This document shows, in pieces, positions 50,580 to 59,391 of a DNA stretch of 64,000 nt; the stretch's first letter is position 1; each line of letters opens with the position of its first letter. The stretch spans positions 231,594 through 295,593 of the forward strand of contig NZ_JAIWNC010000010.1 in assembly GCF_020216025.1 (NCBI RefSeq), in the 5' to 3' direction. Origin of the DNA: Jidongwangia harbinensis. GTDB taxonomy: Bacteria; Actinomycetota; Actinomycetes; Mycobacteriales; Micromonosporaceae. Below the pieces are notes generated by a model, which was not told where the DNA came from, made no database searches, and worked only from the letters and a program-made list of their open reading frames with translations. A program made the translations under genes and the position numbers.

Positions 50580-51518
50580 GTGCGGGACACCGACGAGGCG
50601 CAGTTGGTCCGGGCCGCCCGGGGCGGCGCGGTGGAATGCCTGGGCGTGCTGCTGGCCCGGCACCGCGCCGGGATGGTCGCCGTGGCGCTGAGCCTGCTCG
50701 GTCACCGGCCGGCCGCCGAGGACGCGGTGCAGGAGGCGGCGCTGGTGGCGCTGCGGCGGATCGGTGACCTGCGCGATCCGGACGCCGTCGGGCCGTGGTT
50801 GCGGGCCATCGTCCGCAACGCCTGCCGGATGCAGCTCCGCGGTGCCCGGGAGGTTCCGGTGGACCAGCTCGACGCGCTGGCCCTGCCCGCCGGTGCGGAC
50901 CCGGCCGACCTGGTCGACCGGCAGGCCACCGGGGACTGGGTGTGGCGGGCGGTGCACGAGCTGTCGCCGGCCCTGCGCCTGGTGACCATGTTGCGGTACT
51001 TCACCGACGTCACCGCATACGACCAGATCGCGGCCGTGTGCGGGGTGCCGGTCGGCACCGTGCGCAGCCGGCTCAGCCAGGCCCGGGCCCGGCTGGCGGA
51101 GGCGCTGCTGGCCACGGCCGACCAGGTCCACGACGATGCGGCGGCGCTGCGGCGGGCCCGCCGGCGGGAGGCCGTCGAGTTGCTGGAGGCGGCGCACCGG
51201 GGACGGTTCGCCGAGGCGCTGGCGCAGACGTACGCACCGTCGGTCACCACGTCCTGGCCGGACGGCCTGCGCTCCCGCGGCCAGGACTTCCTGGTCCGGG
51301 TGATGGACGGCGACATCGGCGACGGCGTCCGGTACCGGCTGACCGATGTCGCGGCGGACCGGGACATCGTGATCCTGCGGACCGACCTGATCAGCCCGCC
51401 GCACGACCCGTTCCACTGCCCGCCCAGCGCGGTGTGGGTGAAACACCTCGACGGCGGCCGGGTGGGCCACCTCCGGCTGTTCCACCCACCCGCGCGGGCG
51501 GACCAGGTCAGAACCTGA
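50580..51518 (+). CDS. Sigma-70 family (ECF-like) factor with SnoaL-like C-terminal extension
   Basis: A 312-residue sigma factor. Region 2 (about 1-75) contains AAEDAVQEAALVALRRIGDL, and region 4 (about 120-175) has YDQIAAVCGVPVGTVRSRLSQARARL as its helix-turn-helix. The remaining 125 residues form an NTF2/SnoaL-like extension (TYAPSVTTSWPDGLRSRGQD). That places it with extended ECF types such as ECF41/SigJ, where the extension regulates activity in place of an anti-sigma factor. GTG start with GGAGG upstream. Its end overlaps the convergent acetyltransferase by 11 bp. Confidence 0.87.
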   Translation: MRDTDEAQLVRAARGGAVECLGVLLARHRAGMVAVALSLLGHRPAAEDAVQEAALVALRRIGDLRDPDAVGPWLRAIVRNACRMQLRGAREVPVDQLDALALPAGADPADLVDRQATGDWVWRAVHELSPALRLVTMLRYFTDVTAYDQIAAVCGVPVGTVRSRLSQARARLAEALLATADQVHDDAAALRRARRREAVELLEAAHRGRFAEALAQTYAPSVTTSWPDGLRSRGQDFLVRVMDGDIGDGVRYRLTDVAADRDIVILRTDLISPPHDPFHCPPSAVWVKHLDGGRVGHLRLFHPPARADQVRT

Positions 51519-52281
51519 ACAGCCGGTAGGAGCCGACCGTCCGGAACCCCAGCCGGCGGTACACCGGCTCGCCGGCCGGGCTGGCCTGCAGCGTGGCGAC
51601 GCGCAGTCCCCGGTACCGGGCCGCGCGCAGCGCCGCGCCGGTGACCGCGGCGCCGATGCCACGCCGCCGGTAGCGGGCGTCGGTGGCGACGACGTAGATG
51701 CCGGCCACACCGTTGCTGATCGAGACCGCGGCGGTGCCGACCACCCGTCCGTCGATCCGGGCGGCGAAGCGGAGCAGGTCGTCGTAGCGGGCGGAGCGGT
51801 GGAGTTCGCCCTCGACGGTGGCGGCCACGGCCGTCCCGGTCACGCCCAGCGGCGGCGCGTACGCCTCGACGTACGCGGTGATGTCCGCCGCGTCGGTGAC
51901 CCGGTCGATGCGCGTCCCGGCGGGCAGCGGCGTCTCCGGGATGCGGTCCAGCGACAGCGCCATCACCGGCAGCGTCTGCACCTCGGTGGCGCCCTCGGCG
52001 CGCAGGTCGTCGCCCACCGCGGGGTCGGAGTCGGCACCGGCCCACCAGAGCCACGGCGTGCCGGCCAGGCGTTCCCGGACCTCCGGCAGCACCTGGGCCA
52101 CCCGCCGGCCGCGCAGCCGCAGCACCCCGTTGAGCAGGGGGCGCGGCACGACGCTGCGGTAGACCGGCAGGTCGGCGTGCACGTCGTCGGCGCTGCCCCA
52201 GCCGAGCCAGTAGGCGCGGCAGTTGGCCAGCTGGGGCTGCAGGTCGTGGATCGAGTCGATGGCGGTGGTCGAGGTTCCCAT
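51508..52281 (-). CDS. GNAT-family N-acetyltransferase
   Basis: A 257-residue protein. The N-terminal half is a divergent GNAT-like segment, and the C-terminal half is a clear GNAT acetyltransferase: GTAAVSISNGVAGIYVVATD, then ARYRRRGIGAAVTGAALRAA (acetyl-CoA pyrophosphate loop RRRGIGAA) and PVYRRLGFRTVGSYRLF. The substrate is unknown. The ATG at 52279-52281 is taken since upstream sequence lacks similarity. The 3' end overlaps the sigma-factor gene. Confidence 0.88.
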   Translation of the reverse strand: MGTSTTAIDSIHDLQPQLANCRAYWLGWGSADDVHADLPVYRSVVPRPLLNGVLRLRGRRVAQVLPEVRERLAGTPWLWWAGADSDPAVGDDLRAEGATEVQTLPVMALSLDRIPETPLPAGTRIDRVTDAADITAYVEAYAPPLGVTGTAVAATVEGELHRSARYDDLLRFAARIDGRVVGTAAVSISNGVAGIYVVATDARYRRRGIGAAVTGAALRAARYRGLRVATLQASPAGEPVYRRLGFRTVGSYRLFRF

Positions 52282-52360
52282 ACCGGCCTGATGCGGGCGG
52301 CGCCCGGAAAGTTCGATCCGGTACCCCGGATATTCCGGACGCCGCCCGGCGCTCAGCCGA

Positions 52361-52966
52361 TCAGGTCCATTCGATCGAGCTGGTCGCGTCGTCCAGCAGG
52401 CCCAGCGAGGCGCGCGAGCCGGTGGGTCCCACCGACGCACCGCCGTAGTTCGGGTTCTCCCAGTGCTTCACCCAGCAGTTCGCGTACGAGCGGAACGACG
52501 AGATCTCGTTGACCCACCCGGCGAGCAGTGACGGCGTGGCGTAGTCCCGGTCGGTGGTCCGGGTGGTGCAGTTGCCGTTCGACCCGCTGTAGATCACGTA
52601 GGCGCCGGTGTAGCTGGGCTCCGCGTACTCGATGCTCAGCACGGTCCACACCACGGCGGCCCGTGCGCCGGCGCGGACCTGCCGCTCCGACTCCGCGTTG
52701 GCGGCGTCGATCCGGGCGTCCAGGCCGGGGCCCCGCAGGTCCTTCGGCGTGTTCTTCGGCCCCGGCGCCAGCCGGCCGCCGGAGGCGAACTCGAGTGCCG
52801 CGGCGAACGTCGCGAAGCAGGTGTCGGGCCGGGTGTGGTCCACGGTGACCACGCAGCCCGGTCCGTCGGCGGGCGGGTCGGCGACTGCCGGTGCCGCGAC
52901 GCCGAGCGTGGCCATCGCGGCCGCCGCGGACGTCGCCAGCACCCGGCGCGGAATCCTTCTGGTCAT
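52361..52966 (-). CDS. Secreted protein with beta/gamma-crystallin-like (I36-type) domain
   Basis: A 201-residue secreted protein. The signal peptide is about 1-29 (RRIPRRVLATSAAAAMATLG, ending in AVAD). A charged helical middle follows, and the C-terminal 85 residues contain Cys pairs and GAYVIYSGSNGNCTT plus NCWVKHWENPNYGGASVG. This resembles the crystallin-like fold of peptidase-inhibitor family I36. A protease-inhibitor or cell-surface role is possible but not shown. Confidence 0.75.
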   Translation of the reverse strand: MTRRIPRRVLATSAAAAMATLGVAAPAVADPPADGPGCVVTVDHTRPDTCFATFAAALEFASGGRLAPGPKNTPKDLRGPGLDARIDAANAESERQVRAGARAAVVWTVLSIEYAEPSYTGAYVIYSGSNGNCTTRTTDRDYATPSLLAGWVNEISSFRSYANCWVKHWENPNYGGASVGPTGSRASLGLLDDATSSIEWT

Positions 52967-53152
52967 GGTGTTGCCCTTCGGTCGGCCCGCCGTCCGGGAC
53001 TCGGCGGCGGTGCGATGCCAGACTCCGCGGCGGCGTCAGTACCGGGTCAGCGCCGGCTCAGCGCGACCGCCGTGATGACGCCACGCTGACGTGCGGGTGC
53101 CACCGTGTCCCCGACCGGCCGCACCGGGTGGCCGGTACGGGGAGGAGCACTC

Positions 53153-53638
53153 ATGCGCATCCGCAACACGATCGCGGCGCTGGCGGCCGGGAGCCTGCTG
53201 TCGACCGTCCTCGCGGCGCCCGCCGCGGCCACCGAGGCGTCGCTCTGCGGGTCGATCCCGGGCGTGACGCTGATCGGCACGGACGGCGACGACGTGCTGA
53301 TCGGCACGATCGGCACGGACGAGATCCACGGCAACGGCGGTGACGACGAGATCTACGGCCGCGGCGGATCGGACGCCCTCTACGGCGGGCACGGCAGCGA
53401 CCAGATCTTCGGCGAGGGGTGCCCCGACGCGCTGACCGGCGGCCCGGGCCCGGATCTGCTGGCCGGGCTGGCCGGCGACGACGAGCTGCGCGGTGGCGCC
53501 GGCGACGACACGTTGTACTCCGGCGTGGGCGTCGACGACCTGGACGGCGAGGGCGGTACGGACCAGTGCTGGGAGAGCTGGGCGACCGCGACCTACGACA
53601 TCGTGTACCTGACCTACGCCGGGCCGTACGCCTGCTGA
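53153..53638 (+). CDS. Secreted RTX-type calcium-binding repeat protein
   Basis: A 161-residue secreted protein. A signal peptide (about 1-27, ending AAAT) is followed by a stack of GGxGxDx-type nonapeptides: IGTDGDDVLIG, GNGGDDEIYG, GRGGSDALYG, GGHGSDQIFG, GGPGPDLLAG, GGAGDDTLYS. These form a calcium-bound beta-roll. Cys residues at both ends may close the domain. No enzyme domain is attached. GGAGG precedes the ATG. Its 3' end overlaps the SARP gene by 25 bp. Confidence 0.88.
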   Translation: MRIRNTIAALAAGSLLSTVLAAPAAATEASLCGSIPGVTLIGTDGDDVLIGTIGTDEIHGNGGDDEIYGRGGSDALYGGHGSDQIFGEGCPDALTGGPGPDLLAGLAGDDELRGGAGDDTLYSGVGVDDLDGEGGTDQCWESWATATYDIVYLTYAGPYAC

Positions 53639-56600
53639 CCGGTCCGTCTCGGGGCCGGAGCGGCGAGCGCCGCCCGGTCCGGCCCCGGCGCGTCGATCTG
53701 CCGCATCGCGGCGGACCAGCGGTCGAACGCCCGGCGGGCCTCCCCGTGCCGGCCCGCGGCGACCAGCGCCCGGACCAGGGCCCGGTGCGCGGAGTCGTCG
53801 AACGGGTCCACGGCGAGCAGCCGGACCAGGCAGGTCGCCGCCTGGTCCAGGTTGCCGCCGGCCCGGGACAGGGCGGCGAGGCGGCGTAGCCCGCGCAGCC
53901 ACGCCGCCCGGGCCAGTTCGCGCAGCGGGTCGGCCCAGTCCTCGTACGGTTCGTCGTCGAACGCGTCGCCCCGGTAGGCCGTGTCCACCTCGGCGAGCAC
54001 CTTGCGGGCGCTCTCCGGATCGCCGGTGCGGGCCAGATCGTCGGCGTGGGCCACGTCGCGGATCAGCTCCTCGGCGTCCACGCGGACCGCGGCGGCGTCG
54101 AGGGACACCCCGGCCGAGTCGGCCCGCACGTAGTGGTCGGCCGGGCGGCGGCGGTCCGGGTCCAGCACCGCGCGGACCGCGGACAGCAGGACGGACAGCC
54201 GGTGTGCGGTGCGGCGCGGTTCGTCGTCCGGCCAGAGCAGTTCGCACAGCTCCGGCCGCGGCACCGCGCGGGACCGCCGGGCCACCAGGATCTTCAGCAG
54301 GGTACGGGCCTGCCGGGAGCGCCAGGCCGGCAGCGGCACCGGGCGGCCGGCCACCACCACGTCGAACCTGCCCAGCACGAAGATCCGCACCGGGGCGTGC
54401 ATGGCCTCGCCGGGGGTCAGCGGCTGGCCGCTGATCGCGATCACGCCGAGCGCCAGCAGCCGGCTGGTGGCGGCCCGGGCGGCCAGGCGCCGGGCGGTGC
54501 CGGCGCCGGGCAGGCGACCGCGCAGCACCACCAGCCGGTCGGCGGCCGGGGCGGCGCCGGCCCGGTGCCAGATCGCGGTCGCCTCGTCCAGCGCCGCCGC
54601 GGCTTCGTCCGGATCGGCCGTGGCGGCGGCGGACAGCTCCAGCGCCCCGGCGATGAGGTCGCCGCGGCGCCCGGCCCGCGCGGCGGCCGCCGCCTCGGCC
54701 GCCCGTTCCCGGGCCGCCGCCGGGTCGCCGCCGGCCAGCGCCACCCATCCCTGGGCGATCAGGGCCACCGGCCGGAACGCCGGCGGTGCGTGCCGCCCGG
54801 CCGCCTCGGCCGCCGCCCGGGCCGCGGCCAGGTCCACCCGGCTGCCCTCGGCGTGCAGGCGGGCCAGGCCGCTCAGGGCGGGCACCAGGATCTGCACGTC
54901 GGAGCAGTCCCGGGCCAGTTCGGCGGCCTCCTCGAAGGCGGTCATGCTCTGCTCGCGCCGGCCCAGCTGGCGGTACACCTCACCGAGTCCGCGCAGCCCG
55001 GCCGCGGCCCGGGTGGGCCCGACCCGGCGGGACACCTGCAGCACCCACTCGAAGTGGTGGATCGCCTCGTCGTAGCGGCCCAGCCAGGTGAGCGCCTCGC
55101 CGGCGTTGTGCAGGGCGGCGATCATCGCGCCGGGCGGGCCGCCGAGGTCGACCGCGTGCCGCGCCGCGGCCAGCGCCGCCGGGTAGTTCGCCGCGCGCAG
55201 GCGGCAGTCCGACTGGTTGACCAGGGCGCGGCCCTGCAGCACCACGTCGCCGGCCCGGACCGCGGCGGCCTCGGCCTCGGCCAGGTGCGCCTCCCGGCGG
55301 ACCCCGGTGGCGGCGAGCGCGGCGGCCAGGTGCGCGGCCGCGATCGGCCCGGCTCCAGCGGTTGGCCCGGCTCCGGCAGCCGGGCCGGCTCCGGGGGTTG
55401 GCTCGGCTCCGGGGGCTGGCTCGGCTCCGGGGGTTGGCTCGGCTCCGGGGGCTGGCTCGGCTCCGGGGGTTGGCTCGGCTCCGGGGGTTGGCTCGGCTCC
55501 GGGGGCTGGCTCGGCCCTGGCGGTTGGCTCGGCGGCGGCTGGGGTGAGAGGTCCGGCGGCAGCGGTGAGAGGCCCCGGGGCGGTTGCTCCGGCGGCGGCC
55601 AGGGCGGCCGCGGCGACCAGGGCTGCGCCGTCGTTGTCGCCGAGCAGGACCAGGACGGTGGCCCGGCAGGCCAGCAGCCGGACGTCGTCCGCCGTCGGCG
55701 GGTCGGCGGGTGGTTCCGCGTGGTCCAGCAGGTCCCGCGCGCCGCGGTAGTCGGCCTGCAGGTAGCGCAGCATGGCCGCCCGCCAGGCCAGCCGGGCCGG
55801 TAGCCGCCCGGCCGCCCGCGCCTCGGCCAGCAGCGGCGTGAACGCGTGCTCGGCGGCCGCGACGTCGCCGGCCATCCGGTGCGCGTCCGCGGTCAGCAGG
55901 CGCACCGCGGGCGTACCCGCGGAGCCCGGCAGGCCGGCGGCCAGCCGGGTGACCTCGGCGGCGCCGCCGGCCGCGAGCATCTGGTCGCCGTGCGCCTCCA
56001 TCACCGCCGCGCACCGCCCGGTCTCGCCGGCCCGGGCGTAGGCCCAGGCGGCCGGCAGCGGCAGTCCGGCCGTCACGTAGCGGTCCGCCGCCGTGCGCAG
56101 CCGGTCGGCGTCCGTGCCGCCGGCCGGGTCGCGGCGGTGCCGCAGGGCCGCGGCGACGACCGGCACCACCCGCAGGCCCCCGCCGGGCGGGCTGAACGGC
56201 ACCCGTCCGGGCACCAGGACGCCGTACCGCCGCAGCCAGAGCATGGTGCTGCCGGCGGTCGCGGGTGCGGCGGTGACCAGGGCGGCAGCGAGCGCGCCGT
56301 CGATCGGCTCGAGCCCGGCCACCGCGTCGAGCAGGTGCAGCGCCGGTTCGGGCAGGTCGGCCAGCACGTGGTCGCGGATCCAGCCGGCGCCCGGGGTGCC
56401 GGGACCGGCCAGCGCGTCGAGCAGCTCGTCCGGGTCGGTGCGCCGGCCGGTCACCCGGCCGGCCAGCGTCTCGCCGGCCAGATGGACCAGCGCGGGCCAG
56501 CCGGCGGTGAGGGTGTGCACGGTGGCGGCCAGGCCGGCGTCGGTCACGCCGTGCACCTCGCGCAGCACCCGGGCGGCCTGGTGGGCGGGCAGGGCCAGGT

Positions 56601-56925
56601 CGGGCGGGCCGATCTCGGTGACCGGGCCGGGCAGCGCGGCGAGCAGCGCCGGCGGGAGCGGTTGGTGGGCCGCGACGGTGACCGCGGTGGCGGCGGGCAG
56701 CGCCCGCAGTCGCGCGGCGAGGCGCAGCTGCGCCTCGAGCGGCAGGGCGGTCAGGTCGTCGATCGCGAGGTGGGCGGGCGCGTCCGGGCCGTCCGCCGGC
56801 CAGTCCGCGGCGGAGATGAGGTACGACGGCCGCCGCGCGCAACGGTCCTCGAGCGCCGTGGTCTTGCCGTAGCCGGCGGCGGCCACGAGGAGCGTCGTCC
56901 GGCCGTACGCACGCTCGGCTGCCAT
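53614..56925 (-). CDS. Large SARP/MalT-like regulator (NTPase, TPR, winged-helix, BTAD)
   Basis: A 1103-residue regulator. The Walker A AAAGYGKTT stands unusually close to the N-terminus (residues 15-23), followed by a STAND-type ATPase region and TPR-like repeats (about 350-850). A low-complexity Pro-Gly-Ala-Glu linker lies inside the repeats. An OmpR/SARP winged helix (about 865-950, VRIFVLGRFDVVVAGRPVPL) comes next, then a bacterial transcriptional activation domain to about 1085. There is no LuxR helix-turn-helix. Such proteins activate secondary-metabolism or morphogenesis genes. The short N-terminus may mean a later start than the true one, but no better start is evident. It overlaps the RTX gene by 25 bp. 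Confidence 0.87.
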   Translation of the reverse strand: MAAERAYGRTTLLVAAAGYGKTTALEDRCARRPSYLISAADWPADGPDAPAHLAIDDLTALPLEAQLRLAARLRALPAATAVTVAAHQPLPPALLAALPGPVTEIGPPDLALPAHQAARVLREVHGVTDAGLAATVHTLTAGWPALVHLAGETLAGRVTGRRTDPDELLDALAGPGTPGAGWIRDHVLADLPEPALHLLDAVAGLEPIDGALAAALVTAAPATAGSTMLWLRRYGVLVPGRVPFSPPGGGLRVVPVVAAALRHRRDPAGGTDADRLRTAADRYVTAGLPLPAAWAYARAGETGRCAAVMEAHGDQMLAAGGAAEVTRLAAGLPGSAGTPAVRLLTADAHRMAGDVAAAEHAFTPLLAEARAAGRLPARLAWRAAMLRYLQADYRGARDLLDHAEPPADPPTADDVRLLACRATVLVLLGDNDGAALVAAAALAAAGATAPGPLTAAAGPLTPAAAEPTARAEPAPGAEPTPGAEPTPGAEPAPGAEPTPGAEPAPGAEPTPGAGPAAGAGPTAGAGPIAAAHLAAALAATGVRREAHLAEAEAAAVRAGDVVLQGRALVNQSDCRLRAANYPAALAAARHAVDLGGPPGAMIAALHNAGEALTWLGRYDEAIHHFEWVLQVSRRVGPTRAAAGLRGLGEVYRQLGRREQSMTAFEEAAELARDCSDVQILVPALSGLARLHAEGSRVDLAAARAAAEAAGRHAPPAFRPVALIAQGWVALAGGDPAAARERAAEAAAAARAGRRGDLIAGALELSAAATADPDEAAAALDEATAIWHRAGAAPAADRLVVLRGRLPGAGTARRLAARAATSRLLALGVIAISGQPLTPGEAMHAPVRIFVLGRFDVVVAGRPVPLPAWRSRQARTLLKILVARRSRAVPRPELCELLWPDDEPRRTAHRLSVLLSAVRAVLDPDRRRPADHYVRADSAGVSLDAAAVRVDAEELIRDVAHADDLARTGDPESARKVLAEVDTAYRGDAFDDEPYEDWADPLRELARAAWLRGLRRLAALSRAGGNLDQAATCLVRLLAVDPFDDSAHRALVRALVAAGRHGEARRAFDRWSAAMRQIDAPGPDRAALAAPAPRRTGQQAYGPA
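55362..55530. repeat. 18-bp coding minisatellite in the SARP-type gene
   Basis: GGCTCCGGGGG[TC]TGGCTC recurs every 18 bp about eight to nine times, encoding P-G-A-E-P-[TA] hexapeptides on the minus strand. The unit keeps the frame, so copy-number change would only alter linker length between TPR blocks. Confidence 0.9.
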
Positions 56926-56990
56926 CCGCTCAGGCTAGGGTCGGCGCCCCCGGGTGCCCCGGGTCAGGTCGGAGAGCCGACACGGGCCGA

Positions 56991-57734
56991 TCAGCCGCCG
57001 GTCCGGCGCGACAGCCACAATTCCAGGCCGTCGAGCAGCCGTTCCAGGCCGAACATGAAGCCGTCCTCCCAGACCCGCTCGGGGTCGCGTGCGGCCGGGC
57101 CGATCTCGCGCCGCCACTTGTCGTAGTGCGGGTGGTCGGCGGCGATCAGGTCCAGGTAGGGCTCGATCCGGGTGACGATCTCGGTGACCGGCACCCCGGC
57201 CTCGCGGCTGGTGCTGGTCAGCGCGGCGACCGTGCTGGCCGAGCCGATCGCGTACGCCATCAGCAGGGAGCTGGCGTGGGCGAGTTCCAGCCCGGAGAAC
57301 CCCGCCGCGGACAGCAGCGCGACCATCCGGTCGCCGTTGCGCATCGCGTTCGGTCCCATGGCGGGGCGCACCCCGAGCAGGCCGATCACCCACGGGTGAC
57401 GCAGCAGCATGGCGCGCAGCCCGGAGGTGAAGACGGACGCGCCGATCCGCCAGCCGGTGTCGTCCGGGTCGGGGACGTACACCTCGCCCATCACCTGGTC
57501 GACCGCGAGTTCCAGCAGTTCGTCCTTGTGCGCCACGTACCAGTACACCGACGTGGCGCCGGACCCCAGCTTGGTGCCCAGGCGCCGCATGCTCAGCCCG
57601 GCCGCGCCCTCCGCGTCGAGCAGTTCGATCGCGGCGCGGACGATCTGGTCGCGGCTCAGCGGCGGCTGGGTACCGCGGCCACGGGGTGGGTGGGTCCAGA
57701 CCGAGCTGCTGAACGGGTCGGGCTTCGAGGGCAT
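56991..57734 (-). CDS. TetR-family repressor
   Basis: A 247-residue TetR regulator. The N-terminal helix-turn-helix is IVRAAIELLDAEGAAGLSMRR then SGATSVYWYVAHKDELLELA. The C-terminal ligand domain is of the TetR_C_1 type (LLRHPWVIGLLGVRPAMGPN). It is divergent from an MFS exporter with operator-like repeats between them, so it very likely represses that exporter and itself until a drug-like ligand binds. Confidence 0.92.
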   Translation of the reverse strand: MPSKPDPFSSSVWTHPPRGRGTQPPLSRDQIVRAAIELLDAEGAAGLSMRRLGTKLGSGATSVYWYVAHKDELLELAVDQVMGEVYVPDPDDTGWRIGASVFTSGLRAMLLRHPWVIGLLGVRPAMGPNAMRNGDRMVALLSAAGFSGLELAHASSLLMAYAIGSASTVAALTSTSREAGVPVTEIVTRIEPYLDLIAADHPHYDKWRREIGPAARDPERVWEDGFMFGLERLLDGLELWLSRRTGG

Positions 57735-57771
57735 CCGGGGTCCTTCCGACCGGTGCAGTCTACCGACCGTC

Positions 57772-57822
57772 GTACGCCGTTCGAGTTACTGGTACGGTGT
57801 TCGAGCTTCCCGCACACCGTAC
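57772..57822. promoter_or_regulatory. Probable TetR operator region
   Basis: GTACGGTGT at 57792-57800 is matched by its inverse ACACCGTAC at 57814-57822 (13-base gap). A related half-site GTACGCCGT lies at 57772-57780, exactly 20 bp before the first. The two direct copies both continue with TCGAG. These lie between the TetR and MFS starts, the expected operator position. Confidence 0.65.
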
Positions 57823-57837
57823 GATCGGAGTGTCCTG

Positions 57838-59391
57838 ATGCCGTCGCCCCACCCGCGCCGCTGGCTGATCCTCGGTGTGCTCTGCCTGAGCCTGCTCGTC
57901 GTCGTGATCGACAACATGGTGCTGAACATCGCCATCCCGTCGCTGATCCGCGACCTGGGGGCGAGTGCCGCCGAGATCCAGTGGATCATCGACTCGTACA
58001 TCCTGGTCTTCGCCGGCCTGCTGCTCACCGCCGGCAGCCTCTCCGACCGGCACGGCCGCCGCCGCGGCCTGGTCTTCGGCCTGGTGCTGTTCGGCGGCGC
58101 GTCCGTGCTGGCCACGCTCTGCCAGACCCCCGGTCAGCTGATCGCGGTCCGCGGCCTGATGGGCGTCGGCGCCGCGTTCCTGATGCCCGGCACGCTGTCC
58201 ATCCTCACCACGGTGTTCGACGAGTCCGAGCGCAAGAAGGCCATCGCGATCTGGAGTTCGGTGCTGATGCTCGGCGCGCTCGGCGGCCCGACCGTCGGCG
58301 GCCTGCTGTTGCAACACTTCTGGTGGGGCGCGGTGTTCCTGATGAACATCCCGATCGCGGTGCTGGGCGTGATCGCGGCGCTCGCGGTCATCCCGGAGTC
58401 GCGCGGACCGGCGACCCGGCCCGACCCGCTCGGCGCGCTGCTGTCCACGGTGGGCATGGCCGCGCTGGTCTGGGGCGTCATCGCCTCGGCCGACGCCGGC
58501 TGGTCGGCGCCGCGGACCGTGGCCGGCTTCGCCGTCGCGGTGGTCGCGCTGACCGCGTTCGGGCTCTGGGAACGCCGGGTCGCCGAACCGATGCTGCCGA
58601 TCTCGCTGTTCCGCGACCGCAACTTCGGCGGCGCCAGCCTGTCCATCGTGCTGCTGTCCTTCTCGGCCGGCGGGGTGATGCTGGCGCTGACCCAGTACCT
58701 GCAGTTCGTGCTGGGCTACGGGCCGATGCGGGCCGGCCTGGCGTTCATCCCGATGCTGCTGACCGTGACCGCGTTCAACGGCATCGGCGTGGTGGCCGAC
58801 AAGCGGCTCGGCACCCGGGTGGCCATCGCCACCGGCCTGCTGCTGATGGCGGCGGGTTTCGCGGTGCTCGCGTCCATCGGCCCCGCCGACGGCTACCTGA
58901 AACTGGTCACCGCCCTGGTGGTGATCGGGGCCGGCAGCGGCACCGCCGGACCGGCCGCCTACGGCACCCTGCTCGCCGCGCTGCCACCGGAACGCGTCGG
59001 CGTCGGCTCCGCGGTCAACGACACCGTGCAGCAGGTCGGCGCCGCGCTCAGCGTCGCGGTGCTGGGCAGCGTCCTGACCGCGGCGTACTCGTCGGCGCTG
59101 CCCGCCGACGTCACCGGGCCGGCCCGCAGGTCCATCGGGGACGCGCTGAACGCCGCCGCGGCGACCGGCGACGGGCGGCTCGCCGACCTGGCCCGCACCG
59201 CGTTCGTCGAGGCACTGTCCACCACCGCCTGGGTCGGCGTGGCCGGCGGCGTCGCGGCCGCCGTGGTCGCGGCGACGATGCTGCGCACCCGCCCCGCGCC
59301 GGTGGATCCCGCGCCGGTGGAGCCGGTGGCCGGCGGTGTCGCGCTGACGGGGGTCCCCCGTGCCGGGGATCTACCCGATCGACGCGAATGA
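57838..59391 (+). CDS. MFS drug exporter (DHA2, 14-helix type)
   Basis: A 517-residue major-facilitator transporter with 14 predicted helices. Motif C-like and DHA2 features include DNMVLNIAIPSLIRDLGASA, the motif A loop GSLSDRHGRRRGLVFG and the GLMGVGAAFLMPGTLSIL segment. Exporters of this kind expel drugs or secondary metabolites by proton antiport. It is next to a divergent TetR repressor and overlaps the following methyltransferase by four bases (ATGA). The ATG at 57838 starts directly before the first helix. Confidence 0.92.
   Translation: MPSPHPRRWLILGVLCLSLLVVVIDNMVLNIAIPSLIRDLGASAAEIQWIIDSYILVFAGLLLTAGSLSDRHGRRRGLVFGLVLFGGASVLATLCQTPGQLIAVRGLMGVGAAFLMPGTLSILTTVFDESERKKAIAIWSSVLMLGALGGPTVGGLLLQHFWWGAVFLMNIPIAVLGVIAALAVIPESRGPATRPDPLGALLSTVGMAALVWGVIASADAGWSAPRTVAGFAVAVVALTAFGLWERRVAEPMLPISLFRDRNFGGASLSIVLLSFSAGGVMLALTQYLQFVLGYGPMRAGLAFIPMLLTVTAFNGIGVVADKRLGTRVAIATGLLLMAAGFAVLASIGPADGYLKLVTALVVIGAGSGTAGPAAYGTLLAALPPERVGVGSAVNDTVQQVGAALSVAVLGSVLTAAYSSALPADVTGPARRSIGDALNAAAATGDGRLADLARTAFVEALSTTAWVGVAGGVAAAVVAATMLRTRPAPVDPAPVEPVAGGVALTGVPRAGDLPDRRE

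Noticed and set aside
52361..53638. The two small secreted proteins as an effector-immunity pair
   Set aside because: They are divergent, both carry signal peptides, and neither has a toxin-like motif.
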